Assembly (NCBI GenBank): GCA_036502025.1
Contig: DASXZJ010000126.1
Location: 1-64,000, forward strand
From: Bog-473 sp036502025
GTDB taxonomy: Bacteria; Actinomycetota; Acidimicrobiia; Acidimicrobiales; RAAP-2
Length of the DNA stretch: 64,000 nt
Reading direction: 5' to 3'
Below are positions 33,582 through 42,369 of this stretch, piece by piece. The position numbers and the translations under genes are program-made. Below the pieces are notes generated by a model, which had not been told where the DNA came from, did not search any database, and saw only the letters and a list, made by a program, of their open reading frames with translations. How positions within the stretch are numbered: position 1 is the first letter of the stretch; each line of letters opens with the position of its first letter.

Positions 33582-35675
33582 ATGACTGACACACTCTCGG
33601 AACTCGACTGCACGGGCTACGCGGTCACCGATCCGCACTTCGGCGCGCCCTACGTCGATCGGGACGAGTGGCACGACGAACCGCACGGACACCGGCGCGT
33701 GCACGGCGGCTTTGCCGAATGCGACACCCGGTTCACCTTCTACTTCCCGCCGTCGGAGGAATGGCAGGGACGGTTGATCATGCCGCTGGAGGGCGCCCAC
33801 GCGGGACACGAGGACTTCTTCGGGGGCGCCCTGGGCGATGCCATGGGTGGGATCGGGCTCACCGCCCGCCTGGGCGGGTACATGGTCGAGTCCAACATGG
33901 GGCATATCGGCGATGACATCGACCCCAAGGGGGGCGAGGACCCGACCCTCTACGGTTGGCGCGCCGCGGCCGAAAGCGCTCGATTTTCGAAGTTCCTGGC
34001 CATCCAGGTCTACGGGGCGGCGCCCCACCATGCCTACGTCTGGGGAGGCAGCGGCGGTGGGCGGCGGTCGCCTCTCGTGCTCGAGAACGCACCTGACGTG
34101 TTCGACGGCGCTCTCCCCTTCATGGGTGGCGGCGATGTCCGGCCCTTCCCGGCGACCGAGCGCATCAAGGGAGCCCAGGTCATGAGCTTCGCCTGCATGT
34201 TCAACGTGCAGCGCATGCTTCGACACGGCGACACCATGGCGAAGATAATCGACGCTATGCAGCCCGGAGGTAGCGGAAACCCATTCGAGGGCCTCGACTC
34301 ACACGCGCGCGAGGAACTGGCGAGCCTCTACCGTCAGGGCTTCCCCCGGGGCGACGAATTCATGATCGCCACCCCGATGGGACAGATCTGGCTCTGGTCT
34401 TCCATCGCCGATCTCCTGGTGGAGCAGGACCCCTCGTACTTCGAGGACTTCTGGACGAAGCCCGGCTACATCGGCCACGACCTTCCCTCCGCCGTCGAAG
34501 ACGATGTCATTGACGTCGTGACCACCGTCAGCCGGGTCGTGACCGTACAGGATCTGCTCACGGACCCGATGTTCGAGGCCCCTGAGTTCATGTTGATGAA
34601 GATGATCGCCGGCATCATGGCCGGCGAGCGCGGCATGGACATGGCGTACGCAATCGAGGTGAAAGGGCTCCCCGAGGGCTACCGGCTGGGCGCCGGACTG
34701 CAGCTCAAGACCGGCGGAGCCGCCGGGCGACAGCTGTACTGCATTGGGAACGCCGGCGACATCTTCGCATGCGATGGTCACGGCGAAGCCAATATCGAGC
34801 GGTTCAGCGGGGTGAAGGTCGGTGACGAAATCCACGTCGACAACCGCAAGTTCCTGGCCTTCTGCTACTTCCATCGTCATCACCTGATGGAGGACGCCCA
34901 GTTCGACTCACTTCGCCTCGACGGGCTGCCCGTCTACGAGCAACACCCGGTCCCGCTGATGTCCCCACTGATGGGCGTGTCGTACACCGGTCACTATGAG
35001 GGCAAGCTGCTCTGGATCCACCACACCCACGACTCCTCGCTGTGGCCCACGCAGGGGATCATCTACCGCGGTGCTGTGCTCGAGGCGCAGGGCCCAAAGG
35101 GGGCCGCCGAGAAATTCCGGCTGCAGTGGAGTCAGAACGCCGAGCACATCCCGCCCACGTTCCTTCCGAACTCCTCGCAACGGGCGACCTCGACCTGGTT
35201 GATCGACTACTTCCCGATCATCGAGCAGGGCCTGGCCGACCTCATCCAATGGGTCGAAGAAGGGGTGGCGCCGCCCAACACTTCGTTCGAGTTCGTCGAC
35301 GGACAGGTGCAGCTGCCGGCGTCCGCCGCCGAGCGCGGCGGTATCCAGCCGCTGGTGAGTGTGACCGCCAATGGCGCACCTCGCGCCGAGGTCAAGACTG
35401 GTGAGGCGGTGCAGCTCGAGCTCATGGCAGAGGTGCCTCCCAACGGCGGGACGATCGTCTCCGTCGCCTGGGACTTCGACGGCTGGGGCTCGTTCCCCTT
35501 CCATCACGAGGTCGACGGATCGGACACCTCAGTGCAGTTCTCGACGACGCATATCTACGACGCGCCAGGCACTTACTTCGTGACGGCTCTGGTCCACTCC
35601 AATCGTGAGGGAAAGGTCGATGCCGAATTCCGGCGTCTCCCGAACCTCGCATCCGCTCGAATCGTCGTCAGTTAG
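33582..35675 (+). CDS. Serine-hydrolase-like protein with C-terminal PKD-like domain
   Basis: A 697-aa protein of uncertain class. Ser157 in YVWGGSGGGRRSPLVLENAPDVFDGALPFMGG sits in a nucleophile elbow like that of tannase/feruloyl-esterase alpha/beta hydrolases. The last ~110 residues (PLVSVTANGAPRAEVKTGEAV ... VAWDFDGWGSFPF ... YDAPGTYFVTALVHS) are a PKD-type beta sandwich, normally an extracellular adhesion fold. No signal peptide is visible at the N-terminus. Preceded by a good promoter; followed convergently by the liv genes. An ester or amide of the imported compound is a reasonable guess as substrate. Confidence 0.65.
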   Translation: MTDTLSELDCTGYAVTDPHFGAPYVDRDEWHDEPHGHRRVHGGFAECDTRFTFYFPPSEEWQGRLIMPLEGAHAGHEDFFGGALGDAMGGIGLTARLGGYMVESNMGHIGDDIDPKGGEDPTLYGWRAAAESARFSKFLAIQVYGAAPHHAYVWGGSGGGRRSPLVLENAPDVFDGALPFMGGGDVRPFPATERIKGAQVMSFACMFNVQRMLRHGDTMAKIIDAMQPGGSGNPFEGLDSHAREELASLYRQGFPRGDEFMIATPMGQIWLWSSIADLLVEQDPSYFEDFWTKPGYIGHDLPSAVEDDVIDVVTTVSRVVTVQDLLTDPMFEAPEFMLMKMIAGIMAGERGMDMAYAIEVKGLPEGYRLGAGLQLKTGGAAGRQLYCIGNAGDIFACDGHGEANIERFSGVKVGDEIHVDNRKFLAFCYFHRHHLMEDAQFDSLRLDGLPVYEQHPVPLMSPLMGVSYTGHYEGKLLWIHHTHDSSLWPTQGIIYRGAVLEAQGPKGAAEKFRLQWSQNAEHIPPTFLPNSSQRATSTWLIDYFPIIEQGLADLIQWVEEGVAPPNTSFEFVDGQVQLPASAAERGGIQPLVSVTANGAPRAEVKTGEAVQLELMAEVPPNGGTIVSVAWDFDGWGSFPFHHEVDGSDTSVQFSTTHIYDAPGTYFVTALVHSNREGKVDAEFRRLPNLASARIVVS

Positions 35676-35723
35676 TTCTCGAAATCGCAACCGACTAGAT
35701 CGGGTTCGGCGCCCCTCTGGCAG

Positions 35724-38444
35724 CTACCTCGGTAACAACGGGCTTGAATCGACGCCCTTCCTCCCCAGGTAGGCCTCCCGGACGACGCCGGAGCCCAGCA
35801 TCTCCTGGGCCGTCCCCTCGAAGATCATCTCGCCGAAGTCAAGTACGTAGACCTGCTTGCAGGTCTGCTGGACCAGGGCCATGTCGTGCTCGACCAGCAA
35901 CAGCCCCACCCCCATGTCGTCCACCACGCTTCGGAGGATCTGGCCGAAGTTCTCGGTCTCGGTCGCATCGAGTCCGGACGACGGTTCGTCGAGGAGGATC
36001 GTGTCGAAGGGGCCGGCGAGGACCCGGGCCAGTTCGACGAGTCGCCGTTGTCCAGTACTGAGATGCTCGACACGCTGGTCCAGATAGGGCTCGATGCCCG
36101 TCAGTTCCACCGCCCTGGCCGTGGCGGCGTCGATAAGCCGCGCGTCGCGGCGCAGCGCCACAACTTGGCGCAGCGGGCTGCTCCCGGCCAGTGCGCACTC
36201 CCGGGCCAGAGCAACGTTCGTGCGCACATCAAGCGAATCAAACAACTGCACCCGTTGAAACGTTCGACCCAGTCCGAGGCGGGCCCGTTGGGATCGGCTG
36301 GCCCGCGTGATATCCACGTCGTGCAGCATGATCCGCCCGCGGGTGGGCCGGATGATCCCCGAGCACGCATTGAAGGTGCTCGTCTTGCCCGCCCCGTTCG
36401 GTCCGATGAGTCCGGTAATCATGCCGGCACGGACGGCCAGGGTCACGTTGTCGACGGCCATTGCCCCTCCGTAGCGGACCGTGAGGTTCTCGACCGAAAG
36501 GTTCGTCGAGAGGGCGGGTCGGGCGGCCCGGCTTGCCGAGGTGGCACTCGCCTCGACCACTGCCGGCCGCTGGCGTGCCGGGCGCGCACCCACCTGGTCG
36601 ATGAAGTCGGTGAGCCGGCGGGGTGCGAGATGAACCCGGTGCCGGTAGACCGGGACGAGTACACCGGCAATCGCAAAGGCGACCAGCACGAGGTTACCGA
36701 CGTTGCTGCCCGTGAAGTACACCGGGACGAGCGTCAGAATGGCCGCGCCGATGAAGGCGTACCAGGGTTCGCCCACGACGACCACGACGACGACCACGAC
36801 CAGCGTGATCGAACTGAACGAGGGGAAGTTGTCACCGATGGCGAACGTGTTCACGCTGGCCGACAGGGCGCCGGCGATCGCTGCGATGAAGGCGGAGACG
36901 CAGAAGACGACAACCCGAATGACGTTGACGTTCAGACCGTAGGTATCCAGCGCCAGCGGCGAGTCGCCCATGGCGCGCAGGAGCTTGCCCAGTCGGGTGG
37001 CCGACAGGATGGCGATACCGACCGCCACGATCACGACGAAGAACAGGACGACGTAATACATGCTCTCGTCGCTCCCGAAATGGATCGCGCCCAGGCTCAA
37101 GTTCGGGCGGGTAGTCGCCAGTCCGTTGGAACTCGGACCGAACATCCAGTTCTGCGTGTACAGCATCTGCTCGAGGAGGATGCCGAATCCCAGTGTGGCC
37201 AGGGCCAGGAAGACTCCCGAGAGCCGTATGGCCGGAATGGCCAGGAGCGCGCCGACGGGGACCACCACCAGCGCGGCCAGGATGAGCGACACCAACCACG
37301 GGATGCCGGCGCTCGTGAAGTGTGCCATCGACGACGCTCCGATGGCGGCGAATGCGTACTGGCAGAGGGAGACCTGCCGTGATGTCCGCACCAGCAGCCC
37401 GAGAGAGAGGATCAGGATCACGAGGATGAGGGTGCTCGTGTAATTCGACAGGTTCGTTCCAACCAGCGCGGGTATGAAGCACAGGAAGGCAGCGAACACG
37501 GCACCGGAGGCCAGGCGGACCCGGACCGGCGCATGCCAGTGATGTGGAATCGTCCGCGTCGTGACGAGGCTGCGCGTCACGAGCTTGTTCCTAGGCGTGA
37601 CGAGGAGGGTAACGAAGAGAAGGATGAAGGGCAGGCTCGGTGGCAAGCCGATGAGCCACGGCACGTTCACCACGTACTTGGTCGCGAGCGCGCCCGCCAC
37701 ACCCAGGACCAGCCCGCCGACGTACGCCAGCGGGAGGTTCGAGAAGTACCCGATGGCGGCAGCCCCGAATGCCTGGACGACGAGCAGCGTCAGCACCAAC
37801 GCGGTGAGATTGAGATTCGGGGCGATGAGCAGGCCGCTCAGGGCGGCGAAGGCGGAGCCGATCATCCACGCCAGACGTCGCACCCCGATGGCGCTGCTCC
37901 CGGACACGGACAGGAGGTCGGGATCGTCCACGACGGCACGCAGCTCGGTTCCACGACGGGTAAATCGAAGGAAACCGTACAGGGCGGCCGTGGACGTCAG
38001 CGCGATGATGGCCACGATTATCTGTTCCCATTCGACGTTGACGGACGCGATCCGGACCGTGTTGGTCGACAGGAAGGATGGGAAGTTGCCGCTGACCGAA
38101 CTGAACAGGACGGTGGTCAGGGAGACCACCCACAAAATGAGTCCCACCATGGCCGCGATCTGCAGTGTCCGGTCCGCCGCCGCCAGCTGCCGGGTCAGGA
38201 GTTCGAGCAACACGCCCATGACCGGACCCAGAACGAAGACGCACAGAGCTCCGGCGATCGGCCACGGCCATCCGTGCACATCGACGAGCTCGTAGAACGT
38301 GAATACGGACACCGAAGCCAGTGCGCCGTAGGCAAAGTTGAAGATGCCGGAAATTTTGTACGTCAGGACGAGTCCGGTCGCGGCCAACCCGTAGACCGAG
38401 CCGATCGTAAGACCGATCACGATGAACGGGAGGAACTCAGCCAC
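35724..38444 (-). CDS. Fused branched-chain amino acid-type ABC transporter LivH-LivM-LivG
   Basis: A 906-aa three-module protein. Residues 1-290 are a LivH-type permease (GLTIGSVYGLAATGLVLTYKISGIFNFAYG). Residues ~310-610 are a LivM-type permease (LILVILILSLGLLVRTSRQVSLCQYAFAAIGA...). Residues ~646-906 are a LivG-type ATPase with Walker A GPNGAGKT (681-688), signature LSTGQ (795-799) and Walker B ILLDEP (816-821). The LivM part has a nine-valine run at 549-557 where a Gly-rich loop is usual. Imports branched-chain amino acids or, in such clusters, aromatic or other acids. Downstream of livK and livF. Confidence 0.88.
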   Translation of the reverse strand: MAEFLPFIVIGLTIGSVYGLAATGLVLTYKISGIFNFAYGALASVSVFTFYELVDVHGWPWPIAGALCVFVLGPVMGVLLELLTRQLAAADRTLQIAAMVGLILWVVSLTTVLFSSVSGNFPSFLSTNTVRIASVNVEWEQIIVAIIALTSTAALYGFLRFTRRGTELRAVVDDPDLLSVSGSSAIGVRRLAWMIGSAFAALSGLLIAPNLNLTALVLTLLVVQAFGAAAIGYFSNLPLAYVGGLVLGVAGALATKYVVNVPWLIGLPPSLPFILLFVTLLVTPRNKLVTRSLVTTRTIPHHWHAPVRVRLASGAVFAAFLCFIPALVGTNLSNYTSTLILVILILSLGLLVRTSRQVSLCQYAFAAIGASSMAHFTSAGIPWLVSLILAALVVVPVGALLAIPAIRLSGVFLALATLGFGILLEQMLYTQNWMFGPSSNGLATTRPNLSLGAIHFGSDESMYYVVLFFVVIVAVGIAILSATRLGKLLRAMGDSPLALDTYGLNVNVIRVVVFCVSAFIAAIAGALSASVNTFAIGDNFPSFSSITLVVVVVVVVVGEPWYAFIGAAILTLVPVYFTGSNVGNLVLVAFAIAGVLVPVYRHRVHLAPRRLTDFIDQVGARPARQRPAVVEASATSASRAARPALSTNLSVENLTVRYGGAMAVDNVTLAVRAGMITGLIGPNGAGKTSTFNACSGIIRPTRGRIMLHDVDITRASRSQRARLGLGRTFQRVQLFDSLDVRTNVALARECALAGSSPLRQVVALRRDARLIDAATARAVELTGIEPYLDQRVEHLSTGQRRLVELARVLAGPFDTILLDEPSSGLDATETENFGQILRSVVDDMGVGLLLVEHDMALVQQTCKQVYVLDFGEMIFEGTAQEMLGSGVVREAYLGRKGVDSSPLLPR

Positions 38445-38500
38445 CTGACCCCCGTCCCGTTATCCTCTCCCCCACTGGGCCGACTCCCCTCACCTAGGGA

Positions 38501-39703
38501 CTAGGACGAAGGAACGCAGGCTGGCTTCGCACCTCCAGGCAAGGTGAAGTGTTGCTTCTTGATCACGATGGTGAAGTAGCACCCTTCGCTCTTGCTGGTC
38601 GGGTTGTTGAACGTGAGCCCGCCCGTCATGCCGCCGAGCCTCTGATCGTTGAACTTGCCGAGTCCCGTCAAGATGTCCTGGCTCGTCGGCACCCCGGTGG
38701 CTCCGCTGAGCTTCACGGCCTCCTGGAACATGAGTCCCGAAACCCAGGCATCAACTGAGTCCATCGGCTCTTCAGCGGTCGAGAGATTGACGTGGGTGTA
38801 CTTCGACATCGCCGTGTGGAAAGCCTTCATGTCCGGCGCGGTCGAGAACCAGGGCTGCACCGGCGCGTTGTTGATGGCGTTGTTGAAGTCGGGCTTCAGG
38901 TACCCGGCGGCGATGGCCTCACCGGGAATGATGTAGGCCGGCTTGTAGTTCTGCCGAGCACAATCACTGGCAATGGTCTGGCCTTCAGCTGCCGTGGGAA
39001 CCAGCAGCACCATGGCCTTTGCGCCTGCCTGCTGCGCCGCCAGGCAGCTCGCCGTGTAGTCGGGTGCGGTCGAGCTGACCAGGCCGCCGTAGACGTACTG
39101 GACGCCGCCTTTGGTCGCCAGCGGCTTCAAGAACGAGTTGGCCAGGGCGCATTGAGTGGCTTCCGAACACGCCAACGAACCGATCTTGTTGTAGCCCGCC
39201 TTCTTGGCGCTCTGCACGATCGCCGTCAGCTGCGGAACGGCCGTCATGCCCTGCGGGAAGAAGACCGGACTCGAGTCCCAGGGTTCCAAGGTGAAGACGC
39301 TGCCACCCACAACCGGAATCTTCAGTTGCTCGAGGTAGCTCTGATATCCCGTATTGAGCGAGCCATCCTGATTGCTGACGAATGCGACCACGTGGTCTTG
39401 CTCCACCAGCTGCTTGACCAGCGAAACCGCCTCGGCCTCGTTGTTCTGGTTGTCCTTGATGATCAGCTTGATGGGATGGCCGTTGATTCCCCCGTGTGCG
39501 TTGACCCAGCTGGCCCATGCCTCGAGCGCCGGTCTACCCACGTCCGTGAAGTTGCCGGTCGTGGCCGAATAGGTGCCGACGCTGCCGATCACGATGGGAG
39601 CCCCGCTCGGCTTGGCCGCGCCCGCCTGCGAACTTCCATACGCAACCGCGCCAAATGCGAGCGCGAACATCAGCACCACATTGACGATTCGTCCAACCTT
39701 CAT
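38501..39703 (-). CDS. ABC transporter substrate-binding protein (LivK-like)
   Basis: A 400-aa periplasmic-binding-type protein. A signal sequence is clear (MKVGRIVNVVLMFALAFGAVAYGSSQAGAA); no lipobox cysteine is apparent. The mature part starts IVIGSVGTYSATTGNFTDVGRPALEAWASWVNAHGGINGHPIKLIIKDNQNNEAEAV, standard for Peripla_BP_6. Without a lipid anchor its tethering is unclear. AGGAGG precedes the ATG. It sits between livF and the fused permease/ATPase gene. Confidence 0.9.
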   Translation of the reverse strand: MKVGRIVNVVLMFALAFGAVAYGSSQAGAAKPSGAPIVIGSVGTYSATTGNFTDVGRPALEAWASWVNAHGGINGHPIKLIIKDNQNNEAEAVSLVKQLVEQDHVVAFVSNQDGSLNTGYQSYLEQLKIPVVGGSVFTLEPWDSSPVFFPQGMTAVPQLTAIVQSAKKAGYNKIGSLACSEATQCALANSFLKPLATKGGVQYVYGGLVSSTAPDYTASCLAAQQAGAKAMVLLVPTAAEGQTIASDCARQNYKPAYIIPGEAIAAGYLKPDFNNAINNAPVQPWFSTAPDMKAFHTAMSKYTHVNLSTAEEPMDSVDAWVSGLMFQEAVKLSGATGVPTSQDILTGLGKFNDQRLGGMTGGLTFNNPTSKSEGCYFTIVIKKQHFTLPGGAKPACVPSS

Positions 39704-39784
39704 TCTGGCCTCCTGGTATCGGTTCTGTCAGATGTTGTATTGCATTGAGAAGCGGGGCTTCCTTGTTGGCGTGGGATACGTTGG

Positions 39785-40474
39785 TTATCGGGCATACAGG
39801 GCGAAAATTTGCTCCTCGTCGAGATCGCGGGCCGGTCCGCTGTGCACCACGTGGCCCTGGTTGAGGAGATGCACCGTGGTGGCGATGGCCAGGACTCGCT
39901 CGGCGTATTGCTCGACAATCAACAGTGACACCCCATCGCGGGCAATTCGCTCGAGAAAATCAAAAATCTGATCCACGATCACCGGGGCAAGTCCGAGCGA
40001 TGCCTCATCGACCAGCACGACCTTCGGGTTCGAGAGATACGCCCTCATGAGAGCCAGCATCTGTTGCTCGCCTCCGCTGAGCGTTCCGGCTATCTGCCGG
40101 CGCCGCTTGGCCAGATGAGGAAAGGCCTCCTCGGTTCGGTCCAGGGCATCCGAAGTCGAGCTATGGCGGGGGGCTTGGAGCCGCAAATTCTCGCGCACCG
40201 TCAACGACGGGAAAATGCTTCGGCCCTCCATGACATGGCAAATACCGAGTCGCGCTCTACGACTCGGACTGGCCCGCGTAACGTCTTTGCCTTCCAGCAT
40301 CACGCGCCCTTGCTGTGGGCGGAGTAGCCCTGATGCCATGCGCATAGTTGTGCTCTTTCCGGCTCCGTTCGGACCCAAGAGAGCCACCACTGACCCGCGT
40401 GGAACCGCAAACGAAACGCCGCGCAAGACGGTCGTGGACCCATAGCCGCCGGTGATGCCCGTGAGCTCCAGCAT
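39785..40474 (-). CDS. livF: ABC transporter ATP-binding protein LivF
   Basis: A 229-aa ATPase from the ATG at 40474, giving the usual LivF N-terminus MLELTGITGGYGSTTVLRGV. Walker A LLGPNGAGKST, ABC signature LSGGEQQ, Walker B VVLVDEASLGLAP and the LivF-type EQYAERVLAIATTVHLLNQGHVVHSG are all present. The frame is open to a TTG at 40555, which would add 27 atypical residues. First gene of the liv operon (livF-livK-livHMG). Confidence 0.92.
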   Translation of the reverse strand: MLELTGITGGYGSTTVLRGVSFAVPRGSVVALLGPNGAGKSTTMRMASGLLRPQQGRVMLEGKDVTRASPSRRARLGICHVMEGRSIFPSLTVRENLRLQAPRHSSTSDALDRTEEAFPHLAKRRRQIAGTLSGGEQQMLALMRAYLSNPKVVLVDEASLGLAPVIVDQIFDFLERIARDGVSLLIVEQYAERVLAIATTVHLLNQGHVVHSGPARDLDEEQIFALYAR

Positions 40475-40789
40475 GGGTTGCTCAGACGGGTCGTCGGCCT
40501 CCGACAGGCTCGTTGCCTCAGCGACCTGCGTCACGTCACGGACCGACCATGGCAATGCTCAGGCCGCGCGGGTCCCGCAGGTCGCTGACGTCCGGATTCA
40601 TTGCCACCCCCGACTATTCACGGTCCCCCCCGAGTCCCTTACCGATCTTGTTACCGAATGGGACACTATTCCTCGTGCATCGGGCATGCAAGGCGCTCTG
40701 CGGACTTTTGTCGTCGGCGTCACCCGAGTTCCGTCAGAGGCGGGCGGTCTGTGGTGCCCAGAGGCGACCGTGGCGCGGCGGCTCGCGCC

Positions 40790-40861
40790 GGAGTACCTGA
40801 AGACGAGGTCATGCAGATGATCCACGACAATGCGGCGAGGGTGTTCCACTTGGAGGTCTAG
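40790..40861 (+). pseudogene. Remnant C-terminus of an Amidohydrolase_2 gene
   Basis: Twenty-three codons and a TAG read GVPEDEVMQMIHDNAARVFHL..., colinear with the C-terminal GGIPDDEIDKITHLNAMRVFQF of the amidohydrolase at 31448. The frame upstream lacks the expected DYPHSDS block and any recognisable start. It looks like the tail of a deleted or rearranged fourth amidohydrolase. Confidence 0.6.
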
Positions 40862-41145
40862 AGCGAATCCGGCCGAACGTAACCGGGTTCAGGTTGCGAT
40901 ATTTCGCCGGCGCTCCCCGACCTGCGTTGAAGCTCTGGCGGAAGTTGGCTCCCGCCGAGCCCCTTCAGGCGGGTGGCCGACACCGGCGTGGCGCTGGCCG
41001 GCTGGGCGGATTTACGAGGCAACAGAGTGCGCGTTGCCAGACGATTCCTTCTTCAGTCGATGTCCCACGATCCCGTGGCACATCGGACACCCTGGCGTTC
41101 GCAGACCCGGTGGATCATCCCGGATCTCTCTGGCAGACTCGTCCC
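40862..41145. other. Gap without recognisable gene
   Basis: Together with 40475-40789 this is the only non-coding stretch over 300 bp in the window. No frame gives a family match or a ribosome site with a sensible start. It holds the amidohydrolase tail and ends at the GTCAACAGCGTTGAC palindrome. A pair of TTACCGA direct repeats lies near 40639 and 40650. It is probably decayed coding sequence plus the promoter region of the next gene. Confidence 0.5.
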
Positions 41146-41160
41146 GTCAACAGCGTTGAC
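41146..41160. promoter_or_regulatory. GTCAACAGCGTTGAC palindrome, copy 2
   Basis: Identical to the 15-mer at 33504-33518, 56 bp before the ATG of the unknown 343-aa gene. No convincing -10 box follows, so the promoter position is less clear than at copy 1. Confidence 0.65.
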
Positions 41161-41216
41161 CGGACGAGCGAATGGATCCCCACCAAGTCCGGGACGAGCC
41201 ACTGGAGGGAAAAGGG

Positions 41217-42248
41217 ATGCAGGACGAAGCGCCGTCGGATGCCAAAATGGTGCACCTCGAAGGCGGTGCTCCTCCCCTGCTGCCCGACCTCGCTGCGCTC
41301 ATGCCGGTGGCGCCCGTGCTCATGGACCGTCTGGCCAGCGAGTTCGCGCCAACTGCGGCGCTGCTCTCCACCCCACAGGCGTATTGGGATGGGCTGAACG
41401 GATGGATCACCAACGCCTTGTCCGGCTCGGTCATGGAGGGCAGATTGAGCGTCGACGGGGTCGAAGAGGGGGCGTGGGCTATCTACGCCTCCAGCTACTG
41501 GGGCGGAATGGAGTTGCGTGAACACTGGGGCATGCCGCCGGCCCTGAAAAACCTGGGCATGGCGCCCCCTGCGCCGCCATTCGCGGAAGTGCAGCAGGGT
41601 CTTGTCCCACTCATGGCCCAGCGAATGGAGGCGGTCCGCGAGGGTGGTGACGCCTGCCTGCGAATCTTGCCGTCGATCCTTCGTGAAGCCTCCACTTCGG
41701 GACCCATCCATGGCGTCGGCTACAACGCAGGGGTCCAGGTCGTCAAGACCGAGGACCCGCCAATCGGTCAGCGACGCCCCAACCGCGATCCCAGGCCCTC
41801 GACGGTGCGCATCAACGGGCGTCATTTCATGCGCGTGGACTTCGAACTACCCACACCGGATTACCTGAGGGTATGGCGCTCCGAATTTGAACGGGCCGTG
41901 ACGGCCCATTCCGATGCCTACGAAGAAATCCTCGTTGGCGCCGAGGGAGAGGATGATCTCCGAGACGTGTGGAAGCGTGCGGTGGACTTCGGCAACCTGA
42001 CGTGGGGCGGGGATGCGCAGGACCATTGGAGCACCGCGTACTGGGAGGAGACCATCCGCTGGAGTTCGGTCCTGACCTTCGGGATGGAAGCGGCTGGCCT
42101 GGCGGCCCTGGCGGCGTTGCTCAACCAAGATCCAGAGGCAGCTCGGCTCGCCGTGATGTGCAACGCGCTCTACCTGGGCGCCACCCCGGGATGGCTGATC
42201 GGGCTCCTCGATACCGGCGCCACCCTTCCTCGGATCGAAGGATCGTAG
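41217..42248 (+). CDS. Uncharacterised 343-aa protein
   Basis: I do not recognise a family. The protein is soluble, with helical-looking Ala/Leu-rich stretches (LLPDLAALMPVAPVLMDRLASEFAPTAALL and FGMEAAGLAALAALLNQDPEAARLAVM), many tryptophans, and a central basic segment (QRRPNRDPRPSTVRINGRHFMRVDFELP). No signal peptide or nucleotide-binding motif is visible. GGAGGG lies 7 nt before the ATG at 41217, which is preferred over the in-frame ATG 15 codons earlier. It shares its operator with the hydrolase/PKD gene and heads the block leading to the two kinase-fold genes 121 bp downstream. Confidence 0.6.
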   Translation: MQDEAPSDAKMVHLEGGAPPLLPDLAALMPVAPVLMDRLASEFAPTAALLSTPQAYWDGLNGWITNALSGSVMEGRLSVDGVEEGAWAIYASSYWGGMELREHWGMPPALKNLGMAPPAPPFAEVQQGLVPLMAQRMEAVREGGDACLRILPSILREASTSGPIHGVGYNAGVQVVKTEDPPIGQRRPNRDPRPSTVRINGRHFMRVDFELPTPDYLRVWRSEFERAVTAHSDAYEEILVGAEGEDDLRDVWKRAVDFGNLTWGGDAQDHWSTAYWEETIRWSSVLTFGMEAAGLAALAALLNQDPEAARLAVMCNALYLGATPGWLIGLLDTGATLPRIEGS

Positions 42249-42369
42249 GTCATGGGGATCGTCGCCCTGAGCCAACGAGGGGTGAACACCGACAGGTTCG
42301 CGGCACCTTCCTCGCTACCCGTCCCGGCAACGCCACCGAAACCCATCGCCGAAACACGGACCGGAGCCA

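Noticed and set aside
35886..37382. Plus-strand 498-codon frame opposite the liv fusion
   Set aside because: Highly charged composition antisense to a clear ABC transporter; no ribosome site or family match.
40452..40820. Possible gene in the livF-343-aa gap
   Set aside because: No recognisable motif, overlaps the start of livF, and only the final 23 codons of another frame match a known family.
33504..41160. Identical 15-mers as transposon ends or attachment sites bordering 7.6 kb
   Set aside because: No integrase or transposase, no target duplication, and each copy is promoter-positioned; an operator explains them better, although a recombination origin cannot be fully excluded.
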